NCBI GenBank assembly: GCA_003024785.1
Contig: PUQB01000013.1
Coordinates: forward strand, 930,001-994,000
DNA from: Selaginella tamariscina
Taxonomy: Eukaryota; Streptophyta; Lycopodiopsida; Selaginellales; Selaginellaceae
DNA: 64,000 nucleotides
Reading direction: 5' to 3'
In this document: positions 1 to 14,659 of the stretch, piece after piece
Layout: every line of letters begins with the position of its first letter
Position numbering within the stretch: position 1 is the stretch's first letter
Translations under genes and position numbers: made by a program
Notes under the pieces: generated by a model
What the model was told of the DNA's origin: nothing
Database searches by the model: none
The model's input: the letters and a program-made list of their open reading frames with translations, nothing else

Positions 1-275
1 CAAGGCACAGTTCAGGTCCAAGTTGCTAAACTTTCAGAGAACTGGTGGGTTTCTGGCCAGTCCCGGCCTGTTGAAGCCTTTGCATATGCAAAGACTACCT
101 TGGGATGCTTCTACTAACTCAAACAGGCACCACAGGCACAAGCTGAATATGTTGCTTGACGCAACACAGTTTTCAAGGCCAACTTAACATTCTGGATTGT
201 CTGAAACAAGCTTTAATATGTAACATAGAGGATTTGAACTACATTATTGGATTAAGGGTAAAGGGTAGCTGTAGC
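1..275. other. Downstream flank of the peroxidase gene, no gene seen
   Basis: This stretch lies just past the stop codon of the minus-strand peroxidase gene, so its right part probably holds that gene's 3' UTR. I see no conserved coding frame, RNA fold or repeat. Confidence 0.5.
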
Positions 276-2426
<2,151 letters not shown>

Positions 2427-2483
2427 CTTGCTTGTGTATGCGAACACTCGCGAATAGATAAGCATGGAGGTGCACCGAAGTTC

Positions 2484-5440
2484 TCATTTATAGTTGGTCT
2501 ACAGACAAAAGTCAATAAGTCACTATATAAAAGCGTAATATAAAACTTAATATCTTTATTAAATGTGGCACTTACTTCTTAGCCAAACGTCTCCATGAAT
2601 GATCTCACGGGTATCTGTTAAAGTCTTGTAAGGATATATATAAAGTAAAGAGTCGAACCTGGGCAATGACTTTTTTACTGTCTGGAACATGCAGGAGATT
2701 CTCCAGCTGACAAATATACAGAACACAGGATGACATTAGTATAGCCAATTTAAAATTACGTAAAAATTTAATGAATTTAAAAAAAAATTACTAAGTACAA
2801 AACCGTAGAAAAAAGTAAAAGATAATAGTGCTAATAAACGTCACGCAGACCATAAAAAAGAAAACCATCACCAGCTGGAAAGTGTTATTCATTGACTCGC
2901 ATATATGAAGGCTCAGTAAATCTTCTATATAGGCTCGTGGCTTTCCCAATCGCATATTCCACTCCCACTACATAAAGAAAAGAAAACGCTCAGCAATAAA
3001 TAATAATAAAATATACAATATACCTGAATGTTCGAAGGTACAGACCTCCAGAAGTCCATGTGTGGTATAGCCTGTACAAAAGTGCGCGTGTGCGTGCGTG
3101 CGTGTGTGTTTTCTAGGGAGTATGCTGAACTTTACACATGTCATCCTATAACACTCATTATCGACTAAAATATACTTAACTTATGACTTAAATGTGTATA
3201 ATGATAAAAGATGCGTATTTACCTCCCAACCGACAATACCAAGTGCTTTCCTACGATATAAAGTCGCGGCTACCATGTAGACGATGAAAAAGCACAATAG
3301 ACTAGGGAATAATAAAAGGAAATATTAGACTTTGGATAGTCACTGACACGACATGCTTACATTATAAGCAACGTACTAAACCAGCCGAGTCCTCCGTTAT
3401 GTAGCCGAGTCACAAGGGGACACCCGGCAGGATGTCTAAGAATCGTTGCCTACAAGTCAATACAAACATTATCTAAACATTATATATATACTGCTCTGTG
3501 CGTGCATGCACGTGCGCGTGTGTGTGCGTGCGTGCGCGCGAAGAACACTACTTACATAATGACAGCCGTTTCCTGAAATTGAGGTGGGAAGCTGCATATA
3601 GATTGTTAATAACCCTCAACCAACAATCAAAACTCAATAAGACTGTTATTCTTGAAGGAATTATAATAGTACTCAAGCCAATTCAATACTTATGGCAGGC
3701 AAATTCCATTATTTAAAGTAGCATATACACGTGTGTGTGTGTGCCATCGATACCATATGCATAAAAAGACATACTTACGTGTCTGTACATATTGCAGTGA
3801 TATTCATACTGTAATATAATATTCACATACATGCATACATGTGTGCGTGATCAATATCTGCACTTGTTACATACCTCTTGCCCATCTTTTTTGCAGTAGA
3901 CAGAGACAGAAAAGGAACAATTTCCTCTGGAGGTGTCGGCAGTCATGTTGAGCATTAACCCGTCTTCTGGCTTCTGCGTATCTGATACAAAATGGTGAAT
4001 TTCTAAAATGGATTCTGAAAGTGATTATATGTTCATACAAATTGATAAATAAATAAATAAATAAAAATATGTATGTATATATATATATAATACTGCGGCT
4101 TTATTTATATATATATAGGATCGTACCTATGAGCGAATATGTTGAGGTTGACGAGAAACCCAACGGTTTGCATACGGCATAACCTGAAAAAGAGCATGAA
4201 CAAGTGTATCCTGGATCTTACATATATTAACTAATAATTAGCTAACAAAACTAGCAATTTAAATGTTAATATCCATAGTTTGAAGACCAAGTAAAATCAT
4301 ACCTGGATGTACGTCAGCTTCTAACGCGCTACATGTCTCTCCACAGTGATCTGGGCCTCCACAGTCCTGCGAAAGAGAACACAATCATTCATTTAAAAAA
4401 CCAAATGCATTGTGTATGTCTATAGATATACACGGGACTGTAACACATGAGCGAACTTGCAGGAAAACACACACACAAACACGCTCTCTCTCACACACAC
4501 ACGCACATTCATGATGCAATAAGTTGCAGAATGTTACTAAGCAGTTTAGTTAACTTTTTTCAAAAGAAATAGAAAACAAAGAGAACAGAGCAAGCTACGC
4601 TGAACTCTAAGAAAAGAACAAAATAAAAGACTAGGAGTATCGAAACCGTATGTAAATATATCCATGCTTAGTAGTGCAAAATTCAGTATACTTAGTTTAT
4701 ATCACAGAGCTAAGTATGTGTCGACCACATCTATAAGTACACACACTCTCTCTATGTATGTATGTGTGTGTGTATGCGTACAATACATAAATACAAGTTG
4801 TACGTTCTTATAACTAGCTTCCTTCACAAGCAATAGAGAGCATATAACAAATGACGTAAAGGAATGACAGAAGTCAGCATGGTATAGAAAGCTTTGAAAA
4901 TATTATAAAAATAAAAAATAAAAAATAAATAAATAAACACTAGGAGATTGCACATACAAAACGTACATATAATGACACACAACGTGTGTAATGATATCCA
5001 TATATATATAGATAGACACACACACCTCGCATTTTTGGCAAATTGGAGGATCATGATTGAACTTCATGTGCTCACAAAGCTGCATAATGATTAAAAATAT
5101 CATTTACCCACTAATCCAGAGATTAATAAACCCTAAACCTGTTGCAGCCCACCTGAAACCAGAAAATCTTTGTGTCGCCATCAGAATCCTTCTGCAAAAC
5201 CTTATAGAACCTACATACACCCTATAAATTGAGGAAAAACACACACGCACACGCACACACGTACCCGTCTTCGCTGCGTATGCCATGGGCGTATCCATTC
5301 AGTGGCCCGGCAAGATTGAATGTGTATCGAGCGCCCTGCGCGCCGGTCTCCCATACACATGGATTTCCTGCAGCTGCACATACAAACAGGAGTGCGCCAA
5401 AGATGAACCCTAATCCCGTGAAATCCATGCCAATTCTCAT
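2484..5440 (-). CDS. Atg27/mannose-6-phosphate-receptor-like type I membrane protein, about 12 exons
   Basis: Single-pass membrane protein with a cysteine-rich lumenal domain, resembling plant Atg27-like proteins (MRH fold family); a role in Golgi-endosome-vacuole traffic is inference. Exons (minus) are 5265-5440, 5153-5210, 5026-5079, 4303-4366, 4127-4183, 3875-3981, 3361-3449, 3223-3301, 3024-3071, 2872-2967, 2659-2706 and 2484-2498; phases agree throughout and give about 296 aa. A signal peptide ends near AAAGNPC. Cysteines recur (LCEHM, CQKCE, DCGGPDHCGETC, SVYCKKDG), as expected of a disulphide-bonded lumenal domain. One transmembrane span (TLLIILLCFFIVYMVAATLY) is followed by a short cytosolic tail. 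The last two exons are the least certain: reading on past 2659 gives an alternative short C terminus. Introns carry TG and TA microsatellites, some right at the donor (after 5026 and 5265). The stop lies only about 58 bp upstream of the peroxidase ATG. Confidence 0.72.
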
Positions 5441-5781
5441 TGCGAAATACTCTCTTACACTCTATAAAACAGAATATTTAATTTAGTCTGCCGAATATTT
5501 TAATGTTTGAGCACGAATATTCTAATTATAATTGTGAATATACCTCTGGACGTCACTACACATTTAATGACAATTTGACACTTCTGATTTGGTGAGAGTT
5601 TATCAACGGCTGTGGAGCATCTCCACCGTTAAATTTAAATTAAATTCTAAGACATCGATATTCTAAGTAAGTCTCATAAACAGAGTGCGGCGGATATATA
5701 CAATACTAGTGTTCACATAAGTTCAAAGATACTATTATTCAAATGGTTAACTATTTAATCTGCTAAAAATCATGATTAAGA

Positions 5782-6143
5782 TTAATTATTACCAATATAA
5801 CCTTGGAGAATCACATTATCACCACATATAAAACTGCTTAACCTCTCCAGTTTCATCAGATCTGTCTCAAATACCGAGCTCAATTTTTTGCCGGCTATAA
5901 CCGGAGTCACCACAACACAGACCTTCTGTACAATGCCTTCCTTCACAGCCAGCCTGCTTCCCAAGAATATTCTCACCATCTCGAGAATCTATCAACACAG
6001 AACATGCTCCCCTCTGGTAACATATATCCAAAACATTCTCCAGTTCCAGTCCCTTCACTGCTACGACGTCCACATTCTTTTGTCTCAAGATGGTTTCCAC
6101 TGATTTCACCTATATATTACAAATATATGATATACGTGTGTGT

Positions 6144-6176
<33 letters not shown>

Positions 6177-6465
6177 CCTGTAAGGTTGCTGGTCTCGTCC
6201 ATAACAAGGAGAGTCGGAGCAAGTGACGCATCAAAGAATGGAGAGTTCAAGTCTAAGTTATTTAAAGAGCGAGCAAAAACTATCCTGAGTGGCTGTTTAG
6301 CCCCCGGCTCCAATGACAAAATCGTTGGGTTATCGTTAACTGCGGTTTCACTAATCACAACAGCATCATATTCCTCTAGCTGCTTACTGTAGAATGTTGA
6401 TACTCCTGGCTCCGAAGGAATGATGCAACCATCCAGTGACATAGAATACCTGCATACATGTGTGC

Positions 6466-6503
<38 letters not shown>

Positions 6504-7233
6504 ACCTAAGGCATGTAAAAGGTTTGTTGGTGAGTATTCGATGAAAGAAGGCCTCATTTGTGGACTTACAGAGCTCATCTTCAACACCAACATCCACATG
6601 AATACCCGCTTTCGTAAGTGTCTCCACGCCTACAGTCACACATAATGATATACACATACATACGCGTGCGTGTACGTACCCTTTCCGGAAACAAGGGGAT
6701 TCGGATCTAAAGTCCCTACCACAACACGATTGACTTTTGCACGGACTAATGCTTGGCTACATGGAGGAGTTCTTCCATAGTGGTTACATGGCTCCAGGCT
6801 TACATATGCTGTTGCTCCTTCTGCTCTTGGCCCTGCTTCTTTCAATGCAAACACCTATATATGAACATTACGTGTGTGTGTGTCTCTCTTATATATATAT
6901 ATAAATAGCAAGACTGAACCATGTGGATCATTCGATATACACATAACTGACTCTCTCTCTCTCACACAACACACACACCTCAGCGTGGGGTTGGCCAGCT
7001 TTGGGATGAAATCCTCTGCCGACGATCTTGTCCTGATTGACAATGACACAGCCGACCATTGGATTGGGCGAGGTTTTTCCTAACGCACGCCTTGCTAGCT
7101 CTACACACTCCCTCATATACTCACTGTCATTGTTACCAATTGATGCTCTGGGTCGCACAATTCTGGCCTTCACAGGCATCCCATGGAAAATGGAGCTCGG
7201 TTGTCTCCACACAAGAGCCATAGCCAAAACCAT
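5782..7233 (-). CDS. PYRD: Plant pyrimidine deaminase of riboflavin synthesis (PyrD/RibD-like)
   Basis: Deaminates the pyrimidine intermediate in plastid riboflavin synthesis. Exons (minus) are 6979-7233, 6680-6854, 6506-6629, 6178-6449 and 5782-6099, giving about 380 aa. The zinc site is complete: H83 and E85 (PHAE) in exon 1, C108 and C117 ([12 protein letters not shown]) in exon 2. The C-terminal half (YSMSLDGCI onward) is reductase-like but divergent, as is known for plant PyrD, whose partner PyrR supplies the reductase. The N terminus before residue 35 could be a transit peptide. The last exon uses an acceptor just before codon GTG-GAA-ACC, which restores phase. One frame break is visible in the last exon: at 5960-5962 three Gs stand where two would keep the RibD-like reading from [13 protein letters not shown] on into [13 protein letters not shown]. 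This may be an assembly indel or a real lesion. A TG repeat starts exactly at the exon 1 donor. Confidence 0.86.
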
Positions 7234-7329
7234 TTAGGGCTTCATAATTAATATATAAGATTTATTAAAATTATATTAAGGTTTAACAATGACATTTCCA
7301 TTGTAGCAAGAATAAAAGAAGACCGTCAT

Positions 7330-7900
7330 TCAGGGCTTCTCACTAGTCAGGTTCAAAGCTGGAAGAAAAAATATAGTAACTATATATTAAATAGTGCGTG
7401 CGTGCGTGCGTGCGTGTGTGTTTATGAAGTACCTGTCTTGGGTTCCATTGCAACTATGGGCCCGGGAGCAGCTGGAGGAGCCGGTTGCTGCTGACGAACA
7501 GGGGGCATATTACAACCACCTGCAAAATGCCATTCGCCATTCAGCATTACACACACACACACACAAGCGCATACCATTAGCACCAGGTAACCCAAAACCA
7601 GGCTTTAAACCAGGCATGCCATAACCAGGTATTCCGGGACCTCCATAACCAGTTCCAGGACCTCCATAGCCGAAACCAGGACCTTTGTATCCACCTATAT
7701 ACCCACTTGAGAGAGAGAAAGAGAGGTTGAGATTTTACACGTACGCACATACCTCCACCACCTGGAGATCCATGGCCACCGCCAATCTTGGGAAAGAACA
7801 GCATTTTACGACTCGTGAAGTCTTCTGAGCCCCAAACATGAACACATATAAGCAGAAGTAATACGAGGTTCACTAGACAAGCTTTAGAGAACCGAGACAT
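7330..7900 (-). CDS. Small secreted Gly/Pro-rich protein, 4 exons
   Basis: About 127 aa from exons 7753-7900, 7575-7694, 7433-7519 and 7330-7358 (minus), all GT-AG with matching phase. The ATG at 7900 is preferred over one 12 codons upstream because it opens a clear signal peptide (MSRFSKACLVNLVLLLLICV). The mature part has GGGHGSPGGGG, then tandem GYGGPG-like units (residues about 50-90), then a Pro/Gln/Ala stretch (VRQQQPAPPAAPGP). This composition is typical of small wall-associated glycine-rich proteins; no enzyme motif is present. It sits head-to-tail with the PyrD gene on the same strand, with about 100 bp between them. Function beyond secretion and a likely wall or extracellular location is not supported. 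Confidence 0.75.
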
Positions 7901-8109
7901 TTCTATACAGAAGAAGAAGAGCTGATATAAAATCATATCAAATATGCTACATATATATATATACTCACCAGTCTAAGTAGTTCAGTCAGATCTCAGTTAT
8001 CAACGGCTGAGGGTGCGAACGTACGTGCACACCAGTCTTGTTGGCCACCCGTGCATGTGTTCGGACGTTTATTCTAGATGAGTTTATGGTATAATTAAGA
8101 GCTCAGTAA

Positions 8110-8150
8110 GTATATATGTGCTTTTCTCTCCCTCTGTCTCTCTCTCTCTG

Positions 8151-8214
<64 letters not shown>
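8110..8214. repeat. Compound (CT)n/(GT)n/(GA)n microsatellite
   Basis: Consecutive CT, GT and GA dinucleotide runs directly downstream of the PPR gene. The GA run touches the apparent end of its reading frame, so the PPR stop codon position there is not secure. Confidence 0.85.
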
Positions 8215-8217
<3 letters not shown>

Positions 8218-9844
8218 AGAGTTGGAACTTAACATTACCGGAATGGTACGTAGAAAGCTAGAGAAAAGAACATAATGTGAAGGATCGGAAGAAGCAATAC
8301 CCACAGCATGTGTAGCAGCTCGAGCACCCCGCTCGCGGTCATCATGTATCTTGCAAGAAGAGAGCAAACAATGCCAGTCTACATCATCCGGCATAAATGG
8401 CATGTTATCGATGAGATCCTCTGCGTCCTGCAAATGCCCAGCCCGACCGAGTATATCAATCATACAACCATAGTGCATTTTCATGGGTGCCAGACTATGG
8501 TCCATAGCATGGATGTAAAACACATGCTTGCATCTGCAACTGTACCTCCATGGTTACATCCTATGAGCATGCAGATGTACGACACTTCATCCGGCATTAC
8601 ACCTTCATGCAGCATCTCACCAAAGAGCTCCGTGGCCATCTTAAACTTGCCGGTGTCTCCATACGCACCTAGTAGCGTGTTGTACGCCTGTAGATCTTTC
8701 ACAGGCATATCAGAAAAGAAATCTCTAGCTCTCTCTATACGCCCGGTATGAGCATACGCTGCAAGGGAAGTGTTCCACGATAAAACATCCCACATTGGCA
8801 TGTGCTCAAACATCTGTAAAGCTCCCTGAAAATGCCGGTTCTGGGCATACGCGGCAAGCATCAGGTTCCATGCAACGATGTCTCGCATGAGCATCGAGTC
8901 GAACATCTCTTTTGCGAGTGGGATATGCCCGTTCTGGGCATAAGTAATAAGCATTGCATTTCTGGAATACTCGTCCTTAGCAGGCATTTCTTCATAGAGC
9001 ATCTCCGCTTCAGCAAGACGTCCTCGACGTGCGTATGCAGCAAGCATAGCAGACCATACTGCTACGTCCCGCATCGGGATCCGATCAAACAGTAACTTCG
9101 CCTTGTTTATCTCTGAGTTTTCTCCGTATCCAGTGATCAATGCAGTCCAGGAAATGACATCCCTTGTGGGCATTGCATCGAACATTTCCTTGGCTGCGGG
9201 GATATCCCCTTCTTGGGCATTTGCAGACAGCATGCTGGTCCAAGTGGTCGCGCTCTTCTCCGGTACGATTCGAATAGAGCTTTCGCATACAAAAAAGAAC
9301 CGATCTGGTTATACGCATTGATCAATGTAGACCATGTCACTGAGTCATGCATAGGCATTTTCTCATACACAATCTCTGCAAGAAGCATTTGCCGCTTCTG
9401 GGCATACGCAGCTACAAGTGTGTTCCACGAGACGATGTTCCTGGGCACTCGATCGAAGGTCTTTTTGGAGTCTTCGAGGGATCCCCGTCGGGCATAGACG
9501 CCAATCATGACAGCACCGGCAAGAATGTCCGGGTCGGGCATCCGACGAAACAAGCAGGATGCCTCGAGGAAGTGCCTGTTGTGTACACATGCCAGCAGTA
9601 TGAGGTTCCACGAGTGTTGGTTCTTGTCGTGGATGGAATCGAAGACGTGAAATGCGTCCTGTATGCTGTTGAACTTGCCATATGCCTGTAGGAGCGTGTT
9701 CGAGAGGTAGGTGTTTGTTGTGTTCTTAAACTGGCTATGGCGGGTTGTCAAGAGTGCGTGTACGCTCCGGAGGTGAGCGAGTGTTTTGCAGGATCTGATT
9801 AGGGATGCCCATTCTTCTACACTGAGTAACTTCCTTGCCACCAT
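8215..9844 (-). pseudogene. PPR protein gene with S-type motif array, two frame breaks
   Basis: Pentatricopeptide repeat protein; such proteins bind organelle RNA. It is intronless, starts at 9844 (MVARKLLSVEEW) and carries about eleven 31-residue S-type motifs in register (for example DVAVWSAMLAAYARRGRLAE), then a longer motif and an E-like tail (WHCLLSSCKIHDDRE). No DYW deaminase domain follows. The reading needs two frame changes: near 9261-9271, where one base is missing in the helix joining two motifs, and near 8499-8513, just before MKMHYGCMIDILGRAG. Motif spacing continues perfectly across both, so either the gene died recently or the assembly has single-base errors. All-S arrays of this type are known to be common in lycophytes and ferns. 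The target transcript is unknown. Confidence 0.8.
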
Positions 9845-9976
9845 CTATATATCATATCTTACATTGCACAGATGCCCTTTCTGGGCATCCTGGAAATCCA
9901 TCTTACTCTGGCGGTAACCTCTGGCGGCGCTTACGGATGGCGCCTATTCACCTAGTTGCTGTATGTATCAATTAAA

Positions 9977-10050
9977 ATTTTTATGGTTCAGCTGGTTAGA
10001 GCACCAGCTTGGTAAGCAGGATGTTTTCAGTTCGATTCTCGATGAAAGAA
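9977..10050 (+). tRNA. tRNA-Thr(GGT)-like sequence, probably a relic
   Basis: A 74-base cloverleaf can be drawn: acceptor ATTTTTA/TGAAAGA, D arm around GTTC..GAGC, anticodon loop TTGGTAA with anticodon GGT, and T loop TTCGATT. Both internal promoter boxes are near consensus (TGGTTCAGCTGG and GTTCGATTC). Acceptor, anticodon and T stems each have one mismatched pair, which suggests a pseudogene or tRNA-derived repeat rather than a working tRNA. Confidence 0.4.
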
Positions 10051-10052
10051 TT

Positions 10053-10334
10053 GGCACTCTGTTTTTAGGGTAGGATTTTGCGAATTTTAACTTTAAACTT
10101 AAATTAAATATAAGTAATTTCTATAATAATACAGAAAACAAAATCTGCCTTTAGTTATTTTTTAAACTATAAGAACATTTCTTAAAATCTAGCTCTGCCC
10201 CGCTAGTCAATCAAGCGGAGGATGAGTATACTATTTGAATGAATTATAAAGTTTACTATATAAATTTAAATTTTATTTATTTTATGTATATTTAACAAAC
10301 TTAAATTTTTAATACGGCACTCTGTTTTTAGGGT
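10053..10334. repeat. 19-bp direct repeats bounding about 245 bp of AT-rich DNA
   Basis: GGCACTCTGTTTTTAGGGT occurs at 10053-10071 and again at 10316-10334, just before the start codon of the next gene. The AT-rich sequence between has no coding frame. It could be an insertion with a long target duplication or a local duplication. Confidence 0.6.
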
Positions 10335-10353
10335 TTATCAATAGGTTTTGGCC

Positions 10354-10871
10354 ATGGACGTGCGTCTAGTGGAATATCTCCGGAAAGAAGGCACAGTGTA
10401 TGAAGAAATCGAACACCCTCCAGTGCACACACTGGAAGAACAGGTTTCGCACTGTATTATGTTTTAACTAATTATTTATCATTTATTTTAGGCCAAGTAT
10501 GTGAATCAGCCGGAATTTTTAACCAAAAACCTTCTTCTCAAGGTACTGCTTTTGTTAAAATTTAGTGTTATACAGCCCCTCCCTTAATCACAGTTAATTA
10601 AGTTAATTATTCTAACGATTTTATATGTATCTAAAGCCTTCAGGGTTAATGCATTTCATCTATATACATGATCTGAAATTTTATTGTTTTCCTGGTTTTT
10701 AATATTTGCCAATTAATGAAGTTTTAATTAATTACCACTAATTGTATACCATAATTTAGTTTTACTTATTTAATTGAAGTTATTTATGCAGGATAAGAAG
10801 AACAGGGTATTTCTCATATCTTGTTTAAGGTCTACTAATCTGGATCTTAAAGGTAAGCAAATATACATACA

Positions 10872-10940
<69 letters not shown>

Positions 10941-11094
10941 GTCTACATATAAGTAGAACTGGTTTGTATAGGATTGGCACAACGTTTGGGAATTGGAAAA
11001 GGTGGAGTTCGCTGTGCACCAGAAGAAACCATCAAGGATATGCTTAAGGTATGCTATGTAATACTTATGTTAATCCTAGTATATAACTTGGCAA

Positions 11095-11130
<36 letters not shown>

Positions 11131-11774
11131 GTGTAAACGTTTTGAATATAAATACTAAATCTTTATGTTGTTTTCATCTGCAGGTGCAACCCGTGTGTGT
11201 TTCGCCTTATGCCTTGAACAAGGACACCCAAAGGTGAGCTTTAACTTTTCTAAATCTCCCTTTTCATTTTTTATTTTAATGAGTTTTTATAACTATACAG
11301 TTTAGTGATCTTGCTATTGGATAGAAAGTTCAAACGGCACCTCGGTTACTCTTCCATCCTCTATCTAACGAGCTAACCATTGGTACGTTAGTCTATACAG
11401 ATTTCGTACGCACATGCATCCATACACATGTATAGAAACATAAATATGACACGTTAATCCATTTGTTACACCGTTTCACCTAGCTCTCTCGATAAATACT
11501 TGAAGTCTATTGGGAAATTACCTGTCTATGTACTTTGAGGTAATAGTAAGGTAAAATGTTTTAATACGAATATTATTGAGTATGCTAAATGCAGGCTTCC
11601 GTTCAGATTGGTAAAGAGCAACCACCGGACCTTGCATGTTACGTTCCTACAAATAAGAATGAAACTCCAAACGAACCGGCTTTAAAGAATACAGGCCCAC
11701 CGAAACAAAGTCCGTTAGAATCTATATAAATGAATATTATATATATATATATATAGATAGATAATAGATAGATA

Positions 11775-11809
<35 letters not shown>

Positions 11810-12447
11810 GAGGGAGGGAGTGAGGGAGGTGGTAGTATGTTTTTGCCTGCAGATGGCAAAGTACCCAAGGAAGAACTCTTGCACCAAAACACGAGGGTAC
11901 GGAACTAACAATAGATATACCGTGTGCTATACGTGTGTGTGTGTGTTATAGCTATTTATTTTTCGAGTAATTTGATGCCATAGACTCATTGAACAGGAGC
12001 CAAAGTGGTCAATGTACGAAGCATGTCTGCTAAAATCACAACTACACTTGCTTCCAAGGTGAGTGTTTTTTTGTGTGTGTGTGTGAACACGAACATACAT
12101 GTATATTATGTGTGTGTGCACATACCGTACACACATATGATATACACATATGACATTTTCATTGTGAATCTGCAGCTTTCCGAGGAGGAATCAAAAGATT
12201 TGGAACACCAACTGGTATGATATCTAAACTCGCGGTTAATTAGCATATAATCATCTAGGTTAATTTAATTGTAAATTAATTGTATGATAACTGTTGTGTG
12301 TTTGATTCCATACGTCATTATAATCATCTAGGTTAATTATCAAATAATTGTATAATCACTATTGTGTGTCTGATTGCATAGGTCATGCTAACAAACTTAG
12401 CATACACGGAAGGATACACTGCTGCACGTAGCCGTCTCCAGTCTTGA
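10354..12447 (+). CDS. YbaK/PrdX-type aminoacyl-tRNA deacylase domain protein, frame uncertain in the middle
   Basis: Resembles the plant homologues of PrdX/ProXp-type editing proteins, which hydrolyse mischarged tRNA such as Ala-tRNA-Pro. Clear exons are 10354-10443 (MDVRLVEYLRKEGTVYEEIE), 10492-10542, 10792-10852, 10972-11048 and 11184-11233, then 11301-11382, a poorly fitting piece at about 11480-11540, 11595-11709, 11853-11896, 11997-12058, 12176-12214 and 12382-12447. Family landmarks are HPPVHTLEEQAKYV, NLLLKDKKNR, RLGIGKGGVRCAPEE and KEQPPDLACYVPT. At 11331-11335 an A-run is one base short for the expected reading into TAPRLLFHPLSNELTI, and the next exon also does not join cleanly, so the gene is either mildly decayed or mis-sequenced. 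The last three exons, ending VMLTNLAYTEGYTAARSRLQ, form an extension I do not recognise. One intron holds a (CT)n(TA)n(GA)n palindrome. Confidence 0.72.
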
Positions 12448-12744
12448 GTCAGTCAATATTGGACTCTTACCAGGGAATATTCTTTCCCGTCTTAACGAAC
12501 ATTCCATTTTGACCGTGTAAGAGCGTGCACACTATGCACGTTTTCCCCTTTTCACTTGGTAACGGAATATGCCATTTGACGAAAATTACATATATATACT
12601 AAAAACAGACATTGCTAACGGAATATTCGTCGACGGCTGAAGAATATTACCTTTAATAACTAGTGGCGTTTTGACGTGTTACCCTATTAGGTTTGGCGCC
12701 AACAGTGAACATCAAAATTGCTAATTGATTTTAACAATCTTTCT

Positions 12745-14636
12745 GTGTACAAATTTAGCGAGTTTTATGGTATTTAAAGTCCGGTCAATGCTAGTTCGAA
12801 ATCTTGTGAGCACTCTGATCGCACCCCTTTTTTTCCTTTTCTCTCGATGGAATCAGCCAAATTCAAATTTGAATCGGTACGTGTTTGAATTCAAATTCAA
12901 ATTTACGAATTTTGAAAACAGAAAAAAAAATGTACTCTCTCTAACATGGGAATTACAGGAGTATAGAAAGAATTCGAGGGGATTGAAGCTGTTTACATGC
13001 AGATGGTTACCTGTTAACCAAGAAGTGAAAGCGCTGGTGTTTCTTTGCCATGGTAAGAATATTGAAGAAATTCCAATAATATATATGAAGTTTCTCTCTA
13101 ATATCTGGTGAATTTTGATTATATTTTCAGGATATCCAATATATATATGATTTTTTTCTTATTTTGATTATATTTTTCAGGATCTCCAATATATGAATGT
13201 TTTTCTCTAATGTCTGGTGAATTTTGATTATATTTTCAGGATATGGAGTGGAGTGCAGTGTGTTCATGAGGACTACAGGAGTTAAGCTTTCCCAAGCTGG
13301 ATACGCAGTGTTTGGGGTAGACATCGAAGGACATGGACAATCCGAAGGCAAGACATGCTATGTGGAGAAATTCTCGAATACAGTGGATTGCATTGTACTC
13401 AAGTCCATTAGGTACATTTCTATATAGTATTTTTTTTTTGAAACTGCATATGGAAAGTTTTTATATTAAATTTGTACAGAGATGCCAGAGTACAAAAACA
13501 AGGCGAGGTTTCTGTATGGTGAGTCCATGGGAGGAGCTGTAGCTCTTTATATACACAGAAAGGCCCTTCGAGTGGAACGGAGCTGTTTTAGTTGCTCCTA
13601 TGTGTAAGGTATGTGCACATTACGTGTGTGCGTGTGTGCTTTAGTCAATACACTAAGTATATTAAATAATTGAAACAAGACACCAGAGTTTTTTCTGTGT
13701 TGAAATCAGGAAATCCACGTGAAATGTGTGTGTGCGCGCGTGTGTAATGGTTGAATTACAGATTTCTGAGAAATAAAGCCACATCCATTTGTAAGCATTC
13801 TTACGAGCTTATCACCACTTATCAAGACTTGGAAGATTGTTCCAACTAAAGATATTGTGGACAGTGCTTTCAAGGATCCCATCAAACGAGGAGGTGCGTG
13901 CGTGCGTGCGTGCGTTGTGTTTATTGATTTAGTTAATTACAGATACGAAATAACCCGTATGTTTATCAAGATAAACCAAGAGTGCAGACAGCTCTCCAAT
14001 GTTAAGAGCTAGCAATGACTTGGAGGATAGACTTGATAGGTAACCTTATAATAAATATTTTTTCTTAGAGAATGACGTCGGACATGCTAAACATTATTAA
14101 TTATATTCTAGTATATAAGACATGAAACTTTAAAAACTATAAAGATTATTAAGTACATACGCTTTAATATGTGGTATCCAACACAGCGTATATGTACGTC
14201 TTATGTTATATATACATGACTTCAATGTCAGGTGACGTTTCCATTCCTCATCGGCACGGGGAGTCCGACACGGTTACGGATCCGGCCTGCAGTGTTGAGT
14301 TGCACAGAAGAAGAGCATTGACAAAACAATAAATATATATCCAGATATGTGGCATGGACTCACAGTGGAGAGCCAGATGAGTACGTGTGTGTGTGTAATA
14401 TAATAAATATGTACTATATAACTAAATATATGAATTAAATTAATATGATTAATTACTAACAAATATAATGTGCAGGAATATTGAGAAAGTGTTTTCAGAT
14501 ATTATTAGTTGGTTGAATGTTAGGAGTCCTGCGGGGCCCCTGACAAGTGTTACACTCCAACAAGCGGATTTAGATATGATCCACCAAGATGAGAAGAGTG
14601 TTTGTGATACTAATGGATTGTGCAAAGAACATGTAT
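12745..14636 (+). pseudogene. Monoglyceride-lipase-like alpha/beta hydrolase, copy 1 (decayed)
   Basis: Similar to plant monoacylglycerol lipase/caffeoylshikimate-esterase-type hydrolases. Recognisable blocks in order: NSRGLKLFTCRWLPVNQ with LVFLCHG (about 12967-13052), YGVECSVFMRTTGVKLSQ to EGHGQSEG (13241-13390), GESMGGAVALYIHRK with the nucleophile elbow GxSxG (about 13480-13610), a helical lid block (about 13762-13892), VYQDKPRVQTAL (about 13945), DTVTDPACSVELHRR and DMWHGLT (about 14232-14395), and the C-terminal exon NIEKVFSDIISWL (14474-14636). Ser and His catalytic regions are visible, but several one- or two-base changes break the frame: an AG pair lost after HRK, an A-run one short after ISEK, GA lost near the lid exon donor, and one A lost before MLRASNDLED. 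The partner copy at 40.9-42.2 kb is intact at several of these places. The N terminus before 12967 is unlike the family. Confidence 0.78.
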
Positions 14637-14659
14637 AGTAAATCATTTGCTCAAATTAT

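Noticed and set aside
9085-9321. Alternative frames within the PPR gene as separate small genes
   Set aside because: They are shadows of the repeat array; only one frame at a time carries PPR motifs.
10876-10940. The (CT)n(TA)n(GA)n palindrome as a transposon end
   Set aside because: A self-complementary run of dinucleotide repeats explains it, and it lies inside an intron without flank duplication.
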